A stretch of 64,000 nucleotides of DNA from Trichobilharzia regenti (taxonomy: Eukaryota > Platyhelminthes > Trematoda > Strigeidida > Schistosomatidae), in NCBI GenBank assembly GCA_944472135.2, contig OX235263.1, positions 2,587,517-2,651,516 of the forward strand, given 5' to 3'. The position numbers and the translations under genes are program-made. The notes under the pieces are model-generated. The model was not told the DNA's origin. It made no database searches and saw only the letters and a list, made by a program, of their open reading frames with translations. The stretch's first letter is position 1. Every line of letters begins with the position of its first letter. Positions 46,901 to 54,390 of the stretch are shown one piece after another.

Positions 46901-49900
46901 TCCAAAACACCAGGAGAATCAATGTCACACAAGTGTGTGAGAGAAAAATATAGGAATGTCCGAACAGGTGTGTGAACACAAGTGTGTGAGCGAATATTCA
47001 AAATGAACAAATCAATAGACAGTCTTAACATGATTGGCTAATTATAATGGAATATCGATCCATGTATACCTAGCAAATATAACAGACTGTCAAACAAACA
47101 CACATATTATATGGATATATATCAGATAACAAGGGATAAAACAATCAGAACAACACCAGTAAAAGGAAAACAATTCACAGCAAAAAGGGCAAAAAGCGAC
47201 AACAACGATACAATAAAACAACATGCAATATAGTTCATCACAGTTAACTAAAATGATACCAAAACCCTAGACTCACTGACTTGGGCCAACTTGAACATAT
47301 AAATCCAACAATATATACAATTATGGATATGAGTTGTTGTTAAAAGACACAAATGTCCAAAAACTTTCTTATAGGTATTAGTAGTCAATGATAGTATATC
47401 CAGAGTTTAAGCGTTCGAAACTTAACGGATTGCAATAATTTCCGGAACTTCGTGGTGAGATACAACAAAGAAATGAGAGTGTTATATATTACAGCAAAAA
47501 GTAACGCACTGATCGAAAATTTCATATGTATATATATGCCACTTTTTGTATATAATTATTTGAATAAAGAGTTTACGAAAATATGACTCATTGGTTTAGA
47601 CACTCGACTTGTAGCCAGATAAAGTTCAAGGCTGACATCTCATACTATCTTAATTCAAATTTAGCAAATGAAGATAATGCCATCAATATTCACACAATAA
47701 ACAGTGTGACTCATAAACCGATACGGGTGGTTACTTAGCTGAATTCGAACTCACTAGCCAGGTAACTCAAGGATCAACATGGAATCACTTAAAATGCCCC
47801 AATCAACTGACTGGTTTCAACATAGAACCCTGTCCAGATGTGCAACACTTAGAGTTGCTGCTCTCCCTCCATGTAGCACACAAAGCAAGAGAAGAGAGTA
47901 AAGAGCGATTCAAAACACACATAGATAATAAACAGAAGTTTAGTGAGGGGAATAGAATAGTAATACGGAAGAAAAATAGAGTTCTACTGGATATGACAAA
48001 TGACAAGGAGTGAATGCACCTGCTCTAGCTATTGACAACGAGGATTTTGAGCCATATGAGCAATTGTCTCCAGGCTTCATTGGTTCTTAGCTTATCGAGA
48101 ACCCGAATGAGTCAAGAAGTGTACACCTAAGTAGGTGTCTGGCTGGCTTAAACTAACTGTTACGAATTTCATTGACTCATGAGACCATGTTGGTCTTTGG
48201 TTTGGCTACCACTAGCTCTTTTCCAGCCTCACGGATCTAATGTGAGCTAATGATATAAGTATAAAGTAAAGTAAAATGCCCAAGTATAAAACTTGGGCAC
48301 TGTGGTAGCGTATAACTCCATTATGGACAAGATTTTATTTTGATAAATCACACAGTGCTGTACAGTAATGTTAACTGATGACGTTTCGAGCACAAACTAT
48401 TGCTCATAATCATATCAAGTCGTGTGAGTAATGTGAGCTAAGAATACCCGTAGAGGAAGGTTATGGCTAGTCATGCACTACACATGTCTTAACCGTGTCA
48501 ATCGGTGTAATTTCACAAACTCGTTGACTATCTTTCCCCTCTCACCTAGCATTCAAAATTGCATCCCGCTATCTTACTGTAATTGTGATTCCATATCCCT
48601 ATGCTGACGAGGATATCAAAGCAGCGAGGATGGGGAAAGCAAGACAAGCTTTCATTACTCTCAAGTCTGTGTGGAGGTCAACAGCCCCACTCAGCATCAA
48701 AAATAAGATCCGGATTTTCAACTCCAATGTGAAGTCAGTCAGTGCTACGTATTATACGGATCAGAGACTTGGCCAGCGCGTTACGAAGAGCACTTCGAAC
48801 AAACTTCAGACCTTCGTCAACAGTTGTCTTCGCTCAATACTCAAGATCAGCTGGACAGAAAAGATCAGCAACAGGGAGGGATCTCTGGTAATGAGCGAAC
48901 CAACCAGGAACCGATTGTGAAACAAATAGGTGGGAAGAAATGAAGATCGATTGGCTGGCCATACTTTGAGGAAACCATCAAGTGACATCACTAGACAAGC
49001 CATCGCTCGAGTGTAACCCGACTGAATGGGAAGCGGTGAGTTGGTCATCAGTGCGAGGGTGGGGTGACTTCGAGCAGGTCATGTGAGGAGGAGATGAAAG
49101 CATGTGGGCAGACTTGGAGCGGGGTGAAAAAGTTGGCAGAAAACAGAAGGCAATGGAGACGGGTGGCTGAAGCCCTATGTTCCCCTAGGAATTAAAGGAT
49201 GTAATAATAATATAATATATAATGCTTATACGGCTATGTTGTGGCCTTCTGTTTGGATATGTAACTGACTGATGGCTGATTATTTGAGGAATTATAAAAT
49301 AAGCTTTTTATAACTCTGTGAAATCAGATTTTGGGCAATCTTCTGAAGTTATTTATTTCAGTTTACACTTTCCCGTTAATTGATTGAAGCGAAATTCTTG
49401 ACCTCAGATTGACATGTCGGCTTCTTGTGCGGATGCTTCAACGATTCCTTGAAGTAAATTGGTGGATGGTGACTAGCAGTCGAATCCAGGTTTCTCATTT
49501 CGTCCCCTCTGGGACTCGTCAACCAGTGGATTTACCTGCATTCCCCAGTAGTAAGTAAGTGATAGAGTGATGGTGTTCCCACTGAGACGAGAAGCTAACA
49601 TGTATAAAAGTCTCATTTCAAGAGTATGAAGTCATTGTTGAATAGATCGATAAGTTATGGTTGCATTTAGTTGTAAAATATCTACATTTTGATCACAGTG
49701 AATAATCTCATGTGCATGCTTAATTTTTTTCTTTTAGGTAACATACTACTGAATGTACTCATTACAAAAGATGTTCCAATTAAACAACAGAAAAATAACT
49801 TAACATTGGTATGTGTCCCGTCACCGCCTTTACCGTCTCAAGGTAAATCATCGTCAGGCAGTAAAGAAGAAGGTGATGAACAGCTGAAACCAGTTCCATT

Positions 49901-49985
49901 GTTAATACGTGTAAAAACTGAAGAGGCTGCAGGTGAATTGTTAAGTCAAATGGATTTACACAGAGGTGTTACTACAAAATCATGA
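31761..49985 (+). CDS. NUP50: Nucleoporin NUP50 (five coding exons, 404 aa)
   Basis: Nuclear-basket nucleoporin that binds importin-alpha and Ran and speeds import-complex disassembly (family knowledge). Exons: 31761-31907, 31942-32569, 32605-32677, 42943-43061, 49738-49985; all introns are GT-AG and the phases (0,1,2,1) join without a break to 1215 nt. The N-terminus MAKRRADIELNQDNWDEE is the NUP50 signature. Residues about 92-125 hold the conserved NQNLLDWITKHIKEDP and LTPIFTDYDRHL. FG motifs are FNFG, FTFG, FSFG and FTFG between about 77 and 255. The Ran-binding domain fills the last third: CKLFYKVDTEWRERGLGN, LMRADTNLGNILLN and LLIRVKTEEAAGEL. Introns are 34, 35, 10265 and 6675 nt; the long ones are full of LINEs. 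The length is a little shorter than the vertebrate protein. Identification is strong; expression is not shown by sequence. Confidence 0.95.
31942..32569 (+). CDS. NUP50: NUP50 exon 2
   Basis: Main exon with the central NUP50 motif and the FG repeats. Donor GTAATT, phase 1; the next intron is 35 nt, acceptor TTGCATAG. Confidence 0.92.
32605..32677 (+). CDS. NUP50: NUP50 exon 3
   Basis: 73 nt encoding NEEYVPPKPEVKEIKEDGS and the start of the Ran-binding domain; donor GTATGT, phase 2. Confidence 0.9.
32678..33250 (+). other. NUP50 intron 3, first part, unassigned
   Basis: Non-coding intron sequence; I see nothing recognisable. Confidence 0.5.
33251..33620 (-). repeat. RTE-B 3' fragment (decayed)
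   Basis: Resembles the RTE-B tail at 35850-36350 (ACTTTGC, GTTCAAGTT, CACACTCC-type words in the same order). Intronic. Confidence 0.45.
33898..34210 (+). repeat. RTE-B-type 3' fragment, inverted copy of 47806-48100
   Basis: Reverse complement of the stretch 47806-48100; ends AACCAGCCAGTCAGT where the other begins ACTGACTGGTT. Confidence 0.55.
34211..35432. other. NUP50 intron 3, unassigned
   Basis: 1.2 kb without recognised repeat or gene; short ORFs only. Confidence 0.4.
35433..35688 (-). mobile_element. SINE-1: tRNA-like head fused to both ends of RTE-A
   Basis: On the minus strand the first about 75 nt form a tRNA-like head (A box TGGTATAGCGG, B box GGTTTCGATCC, 7-bp acceptor-like ends). 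The body then matches the RTE-A 5' end (GAGGCTAGCAACCC, TGCTACAGAAACTTC; compare 46660-46715), and the tail matches the RTE-A 3' end (GAGCCCTATGTTCC, GGAAC, GAAGGA) with an AT-rich terminus. Confidence 0.75.
35697..35824 (-). repeat. RTE-A 3' tail fragment
   Basis: Contains the common RTE-A end (CATTCCTATAGGAACATAGG) and the CACCCTGCTCCAAGTCTGCC segment; it then switches abruptly to the RTE-B tail at about 35825. Confidence 0.65.
36007..36745 (-). pseudogene. RTE-B C-terminal region in shifted frames
   Basis: Frame 36353-36745 carries MFGMRFAPAKCKMMLQDW, FTYLGSTISPNGLISDEI and VLLYGCETWPL; frame 36007-36303 carries LRWLGHVLRMPSHRLPRR and RSQWRR, the usual RTE end. The two are joined by another shift near 36350. 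Confidence 0.8.
36706..39123 (-). CDS. RTE-B endonuclease-reverse transcriptase, one internal stop
   Basis: RTE-clade polyprotein: APE endonuclease then reverse transcriptase. The frame is continuous apart from a TAG at 38545-38547. Endonuclease motifs: IGALNVRTLCQIG, VCCVSETRIQ, FVISAYAPTD, VVLAGDFNAQVG (past the stop), RWTQIDHIAISYRWRG, then TDHALV. RT motifs: KAAGPDGMTPEVF, LIIPIYKKGDKSSCDNHRGI, ESQAGFRPGRGCIDHI, FLDLKAAFDSVDRE, TSGVRQGCPLSPFLFNF and the intact catalytic LEYADDIVLLGEDADE. After LLNTL (about 36765) a one-base shift moves the conserved RFAPAKCKMM region to the next frame. The target is inferred AT-rich intron DNA. Not active as it stands. Confidence 0.85.
39246..39300 (-). 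ncRNA. Degenerate hammerhead ribozyme at RTE-B 5' end
   Basis: Minus-strand order: core TTGATCA (for CTGATGA), a stem II region GTCTCAAATA that has lost pairing, ACGAAACGCG, TATC cleavage-type site, then CTGAATTCCA. Word order matches Sm-alpha hammerheads. G8 is replaced by C, so probably dead. Confidence 0.5.
39418..39640 (+). repeat. Dispersed repeat W, copy 1
   Basis: Shares an imperfect stretch (GACTTG.AG, CAGCGTCAGGAGCT, CATTCC..TGGTTG) with 42130-42290, same orientation. Type unknown. Confidence 0.45.
40145..40336 (-). mobile_element. SINE-2: tRNA-like head with a different body
   Basis: Head 40257-40332 has A box TGGCACAGTGG and B box GGTTCGAGCC and is close to the SINE-1 head, but the body (TCCATACATGTACCAAAAAT, then GTGGAATCAAGC) is unrelated to RTE-A. 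The body recurs alone at 40580-40650. Confidence 0.6.
40337..41404. other. NUP50 intron 3; SINE-2 tail at 40580-40650, rest unassigned
   Basis: AT-rich. Only the repeated SINE-2 body stretch followed by an (AAATA)n tail is recognisable. Confidence 0.4.
41405..41660 (+). mobile_element. SINE-1-type copy (plus strand)
   Basis: tRNA-like head (B box AGTTCGATTCC) then GGTAAAGAGGAGAGGTTGGG, AACAACCCTACCCTG, CTACCGAAACTTC and a decayed RTE-A-like tail. Same plan as 35433-35688. Confidence 0.65.
41818..41900 (-). repeat. Hairpin-bearing LINE-like 3' tail
   Basis: Perfect inverted repeat CTTGGTAC/GTACCAAG at 41847-41868, next to (ATTT)n; similar to 14555-14600. Confidence 0.4.
42105..42300 (+). repeat. 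Dispersed repeat W, copy 2
   Basis: Matches 39418-39640 imperfectly. Confidence 0.45.
42301..42942. other. NUP50 intron 3, last part, unassigned
   Basis: No repeat recognised; ends with the acceptor TTATCTTCCTAG. Confidence 0.5.
42943..43061 (+). CDS. NUP50: NUP50 exon 4
   Basis: 119 nt encoding CKLFYKVDTEWRERGLGN to RADTNL of the Ran-binding domain; acceptor CCTAG, donor GTAAGA, phase 1. Confidence 0.93.
43062..43560. other. NUP50 intron 4, first part, unassigned
   Basis: An imperfect inverted pair (TGGATGTGATTGGTTGTTTT near 43220 against AAACAACCAATCACGTCC near 43390) is the only structure seen. Confidence 0.4.
43561..46720 (-). mobile_element. RTE-A LINE, near full length, disabled
   Basis: Minus-strand RTE/SR2-like LINE in NUP50 intron 4. 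The 5' end at about 46720 carries the segment shared with SINE-1; then endonuclease (46708-45617), RT in several frames (45600-43857), the C-terminal region and the (AAT)n-flanked tail at 43561. The catalytic motif reads LDYARDDICLIS at about 44440: an extra arginine splits YADD. The same shifts recur in copies at 52275, 50336 and 59247. Confidence 0.85.
45617..46708 (-). CDS. RTE-A APE endonuclease domain
   Basis: 363 codons open. Motifs: GKWNVRTMYEIG, QVLGICESRW, VSIIQCYAPT, KILMGDMNTKLG, KNQIDFISISRKWRRS and GSDHYLV, i.e. all apurinic endonuclease boxes are present. The open frame begins with a non-ATG codon; the first ATG is near 46654. It ends at a stop before the linker, with the RT in other frames, so the copy is dead although the endonuclease itself looks sound. 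Confidence 0.8.
   Translation of the reverse strand: MRLATPPCKQNCYRNFSTMNLFAPKEKVCLGKWNVRTMYEIGKAAQIANKMKRYGIQVLGICESRWNGNELTKLSTSESVIYSGHPEDNHTHTEGVAIMVSPTGTKALMQWEAISSTIMTARFNSKGNKVSIIQCYAPTNNSDLEKKEEFYRQLQATMDNTPAGDMKILMGDMNTKLGPDNTGRELIIGREALGEMNENRGLFADFCAFNELVIGGSVYKHKDIHKATWVSPDERTKNQIDFISISRKWRRSLLDTKVRRGADVGSDHYLVQGTIQIKLKAFREGGAADRPQAKFNTQKLKDQATKDTFIASIKDKAETQINTSKEASVEKHWNNLKTVWSRTCMEVLGRKKRQDKQWLTMDT
46795..47140 (+). repeat. Fragment of second LTR family
   Basis: Matches the solo LTR at 22918-23417 in the opposite orientation (GTACTCGTCGCCAAATTATT, then AATTTAATAGTCCTGACGCA). Ends not defined. Confidence 0.6.
47141..47800. other. NUP50 intron 4, unassigned
   Basis: No gene or repeat recognised. 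Confidence 0.4.
47801..48566 (-). repeat. RTE-B-type 3' fragment, split by a 178-bp insert
   Basis: Follows the RTE-B tail in order (TAGCACACAAAGCAAGAGA, TTGAGCCATATGAGCAATTG, ACATGTCTTAACC, CACCTAGCATTC). Interrupted at 48251-48428. Confidence 0.6.
48251..48428 (-). mobile_element. 178-bp insert with 13-bp TSD and hammerhead-like motif
   Basis: Flanked by TAATGTGAGCTAA at 48238-48250 and 48429-48441. On the minus strand it has ATTATGA, a GAGC/GCTC stem, then CGAAACGTC, the word pattern of Penelope-type hammerheads, and further on a hairpin GCCCAAGT/ACTTGGGC. No ORF. Probably a short Penelope-derived or similar non-autonomous element. Confidence 0.55.
48604..49215 (+). mobile_element. RTE-A 3' fragment
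   Basis: Encodes RMGKARQAFITLKSVWRST, YTDQRLGQRVTK and the C-terminal HTLRKPSSDITRQA in shifted frames, ends with the RTE-A tail and (AAT)n. Same strand as NUP50. Confidence 0.8.
49216..49470. other. NUP50 intron 4, unassigned
   Basis: Nothing recognised. Confidence 0.4.
49476..49539 (-). ncRNA. Sm-alpha-like hammerhead ribozyme, slightly degenerate
   Basis: Minus-strand order: GCAGGTAAATCCA, core TTGACGA (49516-49522), stem II GTCCC/GGGAC with loop AGAG (49502-49515), GAAA (49498-49501), TGAGAAAC, CTGGATTC, GACTGC. Stem I can form ATCCA/TGGAT and GCAG/CTGC. C3 is T, and the UH cleavage site reads AC, so activity is doubtful. It lies antisense in NUP50 intron 4. Confidence 0.65.
49738..49985 (+). 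CDS. NUP50: NUP50 exon 5 (last)
   Basis: Encodes GNILLNVLITKDVPIKQQ through LIRVKTEEAAGELLSQ to TGA at 49983-49985; acceptor TTCTTTTAG. Confidence 0.94.
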
Positions 49986-50335
49986 TTGTATAAAAAAAAC
50001 AAAGTAGGGAATGAAGACAAAGGATTGATGGCTTCACCAACCAACCGGTGTTTTTTTAATTGTTGATTTAACTACCTCCTCCTTTTCTTACTCCTTTTAC
50101 TCCTCCTCATCCTCATTCTACTGCTCCTCCTCTTCATACTCCTATAGGATCCTTGTTTTTAAAAAAAGAAAAGACCTCCATTGTCTTCGAGAGGGTTAGT
50201 TATGTTATGTTAGATGATGTCATCTTGTAAACAGTCCTTTGTGTTTTTTTCTAATAATTAACACGGATTATTTATAATGAAGAGAAATATTGGAAGAAAT
50301 TGGCTTCATTATTGTTTTCTTTTTGTTTAGCGTAT
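49986..50335 (+). other. NUP50 3' UTR region
   Basis: Has a C/T-rich tract at about 50075-50150. No canonical AATAAA is evident before the RTE-A fragment. Confidence 0.5.
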
Positions 50336-51026
50336 TATTATTATTACTATTATTTCCTCTAATTCCTAGAGGAACATAGGGCTTCAACCGCGCGTCTCCA
50401 TTGCGTTCGGTTTTCTGCCAGCTTTTTCACCTGGCACCAAGTCTGCCCACATACTTTCATCTCCTCCTCACATGACCTCCAAGTCACCCCACCCTCGCAC
50501 TGACGACCGACTCGCTGCTTCCCTTTCGGTCGGGTTCCACTCGAGCGATGGCTTGTCTAGTGATGTCACTTGATGGTTTGTTTCCTCAGAGTATGGCCAA
50601 TCCATCTCCACACCCCGACACAGACTTGAGAGTAATGAAAGCTTGTCTTGCTTTCCCCATCCTCGCTGCTTTGATATCCTCGTCAGTTCAGCTGGCCTGT
50701 AGTTGAAACGATGCTTCCCAGGTGGGTAGGTAGGTGAAGGAGGTTGTTTCTTTCAGGTTCCTTCCATTTATGCTGGCTGACTGATTGTTGTCTGTTGTTG
50801 TTGCTGTTGGTGTTGGCCAGGAATCTTCATCACCTCTGTTTTATCTATGTTCACCTGAAGGAAGTCCTATCTTTGATGCTTCTTCTATCGCCGACTTGTT
50901 GCTTTTCATCACTTGTATATCTTCCAGTTTGTGGGAAATCAGACATATATCATCGCGGGCGTAGTCCAGATCCTTCAAGCTCGTTTTTTGTGTGAGTCCA
51001 TTTTATGCCTGTTTCCTCATTGCCTG
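50336..51026 (-). mobile_element. RTE-A 3' fragment with internal deletion
   Basis: Begins with the (AAT)n tail and C-terminal region, lacks about 50600-size middle sequence relative to 43561-46720, and includes the YARDD catalytic box (reverse complement at about 50955). Joined to an RTE-B tail at 51027. Confidence 0.75.
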
Positions 51027-51720
51027 TTGTCAACGGTGAAACAGAGAACAAGACGAAACCGAGATGCACTACAACTGAAGCTCTATGTTTCACTCGAAAC
51101 CAAAGTCTGTCTGTTTTCGACATTAAACTTTGCACCGATTTGCGGCAGTTCAAGTAGCCAAGAGAAGAAAGTAAAAAGGAATGCATAATAGAGACAGTAA
51201 ACAGAGGTGTGAGACAAAAAAATAGAAGTAACGAAGAACAATGTGGTTTCATTGGAAATCATAGGTCACAGGGAGTGGATGCATCCGCGACAGCCATTGA
51301 GAATGATTTTGAGCCATATCACCAATAGTTTCCAACCATTGGTTTTTACCGTCCCGAGGACCCCAACCAAGACGCCAGTCTACACCTTCCTACGTGGCTG
51401 GCTTAGACTAACTGTTGTGGATTTCATTGACTGGTGAAGCCGTGTTTTGGTTTGACCACAACGTGCTAGCTGTTTTCCAGCCTGATCCTATGTCAGCCAA
51501 CATTTACCGTCGATGAAGGCGATGACTAGGCATACGTAAAACATGTCCTAATCATCTCAGTCGATGTAATTTCACAGCGTCATCGATTGATTTCACCTTC
51601 TTACGTTGCACTCGACCGATACCTAACCTGAATATTTCTCACCTTATTATACCACCACTTCACATAGGAGAGAGAGCGCAGGCACCTATGATGAAAAACA
51701 GCTAATCTTTTCATGTCTCC
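51027..51720 (-). repeat. RTE-B 3' fragment
   Basis: Close to 35850-36420: GTCTGTTTTCGACAT, CAATAGTTTCCAACCATTGG, CTACACCTTCCTACGTGGCT, then ACATGTCCTAA. Confidence 0.7.
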
Positions 51721-51904
51721 GAAACCAAAGTAAGTCATAATAGTTTCAAAGTGAGCAATGGTTAGATAAAACATGGATTGTACACGTTAAATTTACTGAA
51801 AATTAGTGTGTATCACATGCACAGAGAGAAAGAGAAGTTTGGGTTGCCTATTCTTAAGTACGGTAAATAATAATAGTTGATACTCATAATGACACGATCA
51901 GTAA

Positions 51905-51970
51905 TTATTACGTGATCACGTGTCTCTGATTGGACACTAGTAACTAGTGTGATTTGGGATCACGTGTCAT
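51905..51970 (+). promoter_or_regulatory. Candidate promoter: twin CACGTG E-boxes, CCAAT box, palindromes
   Basis: GATCACGTGTC occurs twice (E-boxes at 51917-51922 and 51961-51966). Between them lie ATTGG (inverted CCAAT, 51929-51933) and the palindrome ACACTAGTAACTAGTGT (51934-51950). ACGTGATCACGT (51910-51921) is a perfect 12-bp palindrome. The segment is 70-130 bp before the ATG at 52038. Confidence 0.5.
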
Positions 51971-52037
51971 TTTTCAAAAAAAGTCATTGATTACATAACT
52001 AATGAAAAACACAGTGACAATAAATAAATAAGTAATA

Positions 52038-52208
52038 ATGGCAGAAAGTGGATCTAAATCGCACACAGATAACCCTTATGTAAAAAATAGTCGGAAACCT
52101 TCAGTATCACTCAATGCACGACGGAGTAGAACATTCACAGGACAGCAGGTTCGAGCAAATAAATTAGAGCAATACTTTCGAATTATACCATGTCTTTATC
52201 CGGAACAG
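52038..52208 (+). CDS. Exon 1 of an unrecognised host gene
   Basis: 57 codons from ATG to the donor CAG|GTGAGT, ending phase 0. The start is MAESGSKSHTDNPYV and the end is NKLEQYFRIIPCLYPEQ; the middle is basic and serine-rich (RKPSVSLNARRSRTF), with no signal peptide or membrane segment. The AT-rich leader is short, and a palindrome-rich E-box region lies 70-130 bp upstream. The coding look, the good donor and the promoter-like region argue for a real exon. I do not recognise the family. The next exon in phase that I can find is 63101-63529; exons between may have been missed. Confidence 0.6.
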
Positions 52209-52274
52209 GTGAGTTGAAATGTGTTATATCGTTTCTCTCAGTGTCTCCCTCTATCTCTCGATAAGAACTACTGC

Positions 52275-53683
52275 TGATTATTATTATTTCCTTTAATTCC
52301 TAGAGGAACATAGGCCTTCAGCCGCCCGTCTCCATTGCGTTTGGTTTTCTGCCAGCGTTTTCACCCCGCTCCAAGTCTGTCCACATGTTTTCATCTCCTC
52401 TTCACATGACCTGCTCGAAGTCACCCCACCCTCGCACTGATGACCAACTCACCGCTTCCCATTCAGTCGGGTTACACTCGAGCGATGGCTTGTCTAGTGA
52501 TGTCACTTGATGGTTTCCTCAGAGTATGGTGAGCCAATCCATCTCCATTTCTTCCCACCTATTTGTTTCACAATCGGTTCCTGGTTGGTTCGCTCATTAC
52601 CAGAGATCCCTCCCTGTTGCTGATCTTTTCTGTCCAGCTGATATTAAGTATTGAGTGACGACAGCTGTTGATGAAGGTCTGTAGTCAGTTTGAGGTGCTC
52701 TTCATGACACGCCAAGTCTCTGATCCGTATAATACGTAGCACTGACTGACTTCACATAGGAGTTGAACATCCGGATCTTATTTTTGATGCTGAGTGGGGC
52801 TGTTGACCGCCACACAGACTTGAGAGTAATGAAAGCTTGTCTTGCTTTCCCCATCCTCACTGCTTTGATATCCTCGTCAGTTCCGCTGGCCTGTAGTTGA
52901 AACGATGCTTCCCAGGTGGGTAGGTAGGTGAAGGAGGTTGTTTCTTTCAGGTTCCTTCCATTTATGCTGGCTGACTGATTGTTGTCTGTTGTTGTTGCTG
53001 TTGGTGTTGGCCAGGAATCTTCATCACCTCTGTTTTATCTATGTTCACCTGAAGGAAGTCCTATCTTTGATGCTTCTTCTATCGCCGACTTGTTGCTTTT
53101 CATCACTTGTATATCTTCCAGTTTGTGGGAAATCAGACATATATCATCGCGGGCGTAGTCCAGATCCTTCAAGCTCGTTTTTTGTGTGAGTCCATTTTAT
53201 GCCTGTTTCCTCATTTCCCGCTGCTGTCTGTCGCATTATCCAATCTACTGCAATAAGGAAAATCATTGGTGATAGTAGGCAGCCAGCCTTGCCTTACTCC
53301 CATCCTCACTTCGAAGGATTCTGTAAGTTTCCCGTTTTGGATTACTTGACATGCACCATTGTCGTATAATTGTTGGATGAGATGTATAATTGTCGATGGG
53401 ACCCCGTAGTAGCGAAGTAGTTGCCAAATGACCTCTCGGTCGACGCTGCGCTATCGAAGGCCTTTTCAAAGTTGATGAAGTTGAGTGGGGTGGAGAGGTG
53501 ACTGCCATTCCAAGCTTTGTTCAATGATGATCCGTAGTGTGGCGATTTGATCAATACATGACTTGTTTCTCCTGAATCCAGCTTGTTCCGGTCGAAGTTT
53601 TTCATCTAGGCTGGCATGTTTGATTCTCTCCAGGATGATACGGCTTTGTATTTTTCTTGGGATGGACAGGAGCATAGTGTTGC
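52275..53683 (-). mobile_element. RTE-A 3' fragment
   Basis: Carries the C-terminal region, YARDD box (about 53145) and RT segments with the same shifts as 43561-46720 (frames 53263-53508, 53342-53605, 53466-53675). 5' truncated at about 53683. In intron 1 of the unknown gene. Confidence 0.8.
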
Positions 53684-54099
53684 ATCTCTAGTCTGCTGAT
53701 GGTTTTGTATTTTATTTCTGAGTTGACCAGTACTAGTTACTTAGAAAGTAAACTAAAGTTATTATTATTTTTTCATACAATGCGTAAGAATATGATCCTC
53801 GCTACTTTTAATTAAATAAAGTCCGGAATCTTACATAGATGTATGATGGCCAGCTTTACTCTTTTACTTCACATCTCTGTGTGTACTCAAATCACAGATA
53901 TGCACTATATCAGAGCAATAATTTTGCGTTGTTAAACATTTTAACATCATTTTATTGGCTTGTAGTAGGCTGTATGTCGCTGATGGGCAAGGCCATTGAT
54001 GTCAATTTCAGTGGCAGGTTGATTAATGCTGAGATAGGCAAGCTCCTTCACTATCCATACAGTTGTGGTTCATCAATACTATTCAGACATTTCCAATTT
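53684..54099. other. Intron, unassigned (possible Penelope-like N-terminal remnant)
   Basis: Frame 53839-54117 has no recognised domain; it may belong to the same element as the GIY-YIG stretch that follows. Confidence 0.3.
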
Positions 54100-54390
54100 G
54101 CTAATCGAAGGAGATGATGTACAACAGGTAGTTAAACGAAGACTCGATAAACCTATCAAGAGAACTTTTAGTGCTGCAAAACTCGTCTTCCTTAACACCA
54201 CCTAGTGAGTGCTGCAACAATCTGGGGAAGACCAGTCCTCAATCCTCGACACTTCAAATTGCATATATCAATTTCAATGTGTTTTTGGAAACAAATACAT
54301 AGGTCAAACTCACAGAAAGGCGATTGTCTACTCACATGACGGAGCATTTGTCAAGGTTGTTGAAAACAGTTGAATTCACTGTGTCAATAT
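54100..54390 (+). pseudogene. Penelope-like element remnant, GIY-YIG endonuclease part
   Basis: Encodes VKRRLDKPIKRTFSAAKL, then after stops NCIYQFQCVFGNKYIGQTHR: the linker and GIY-YIG start typical of Penelope-like retroelements. No RT is recognised nearby. Confidence 0.55.
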
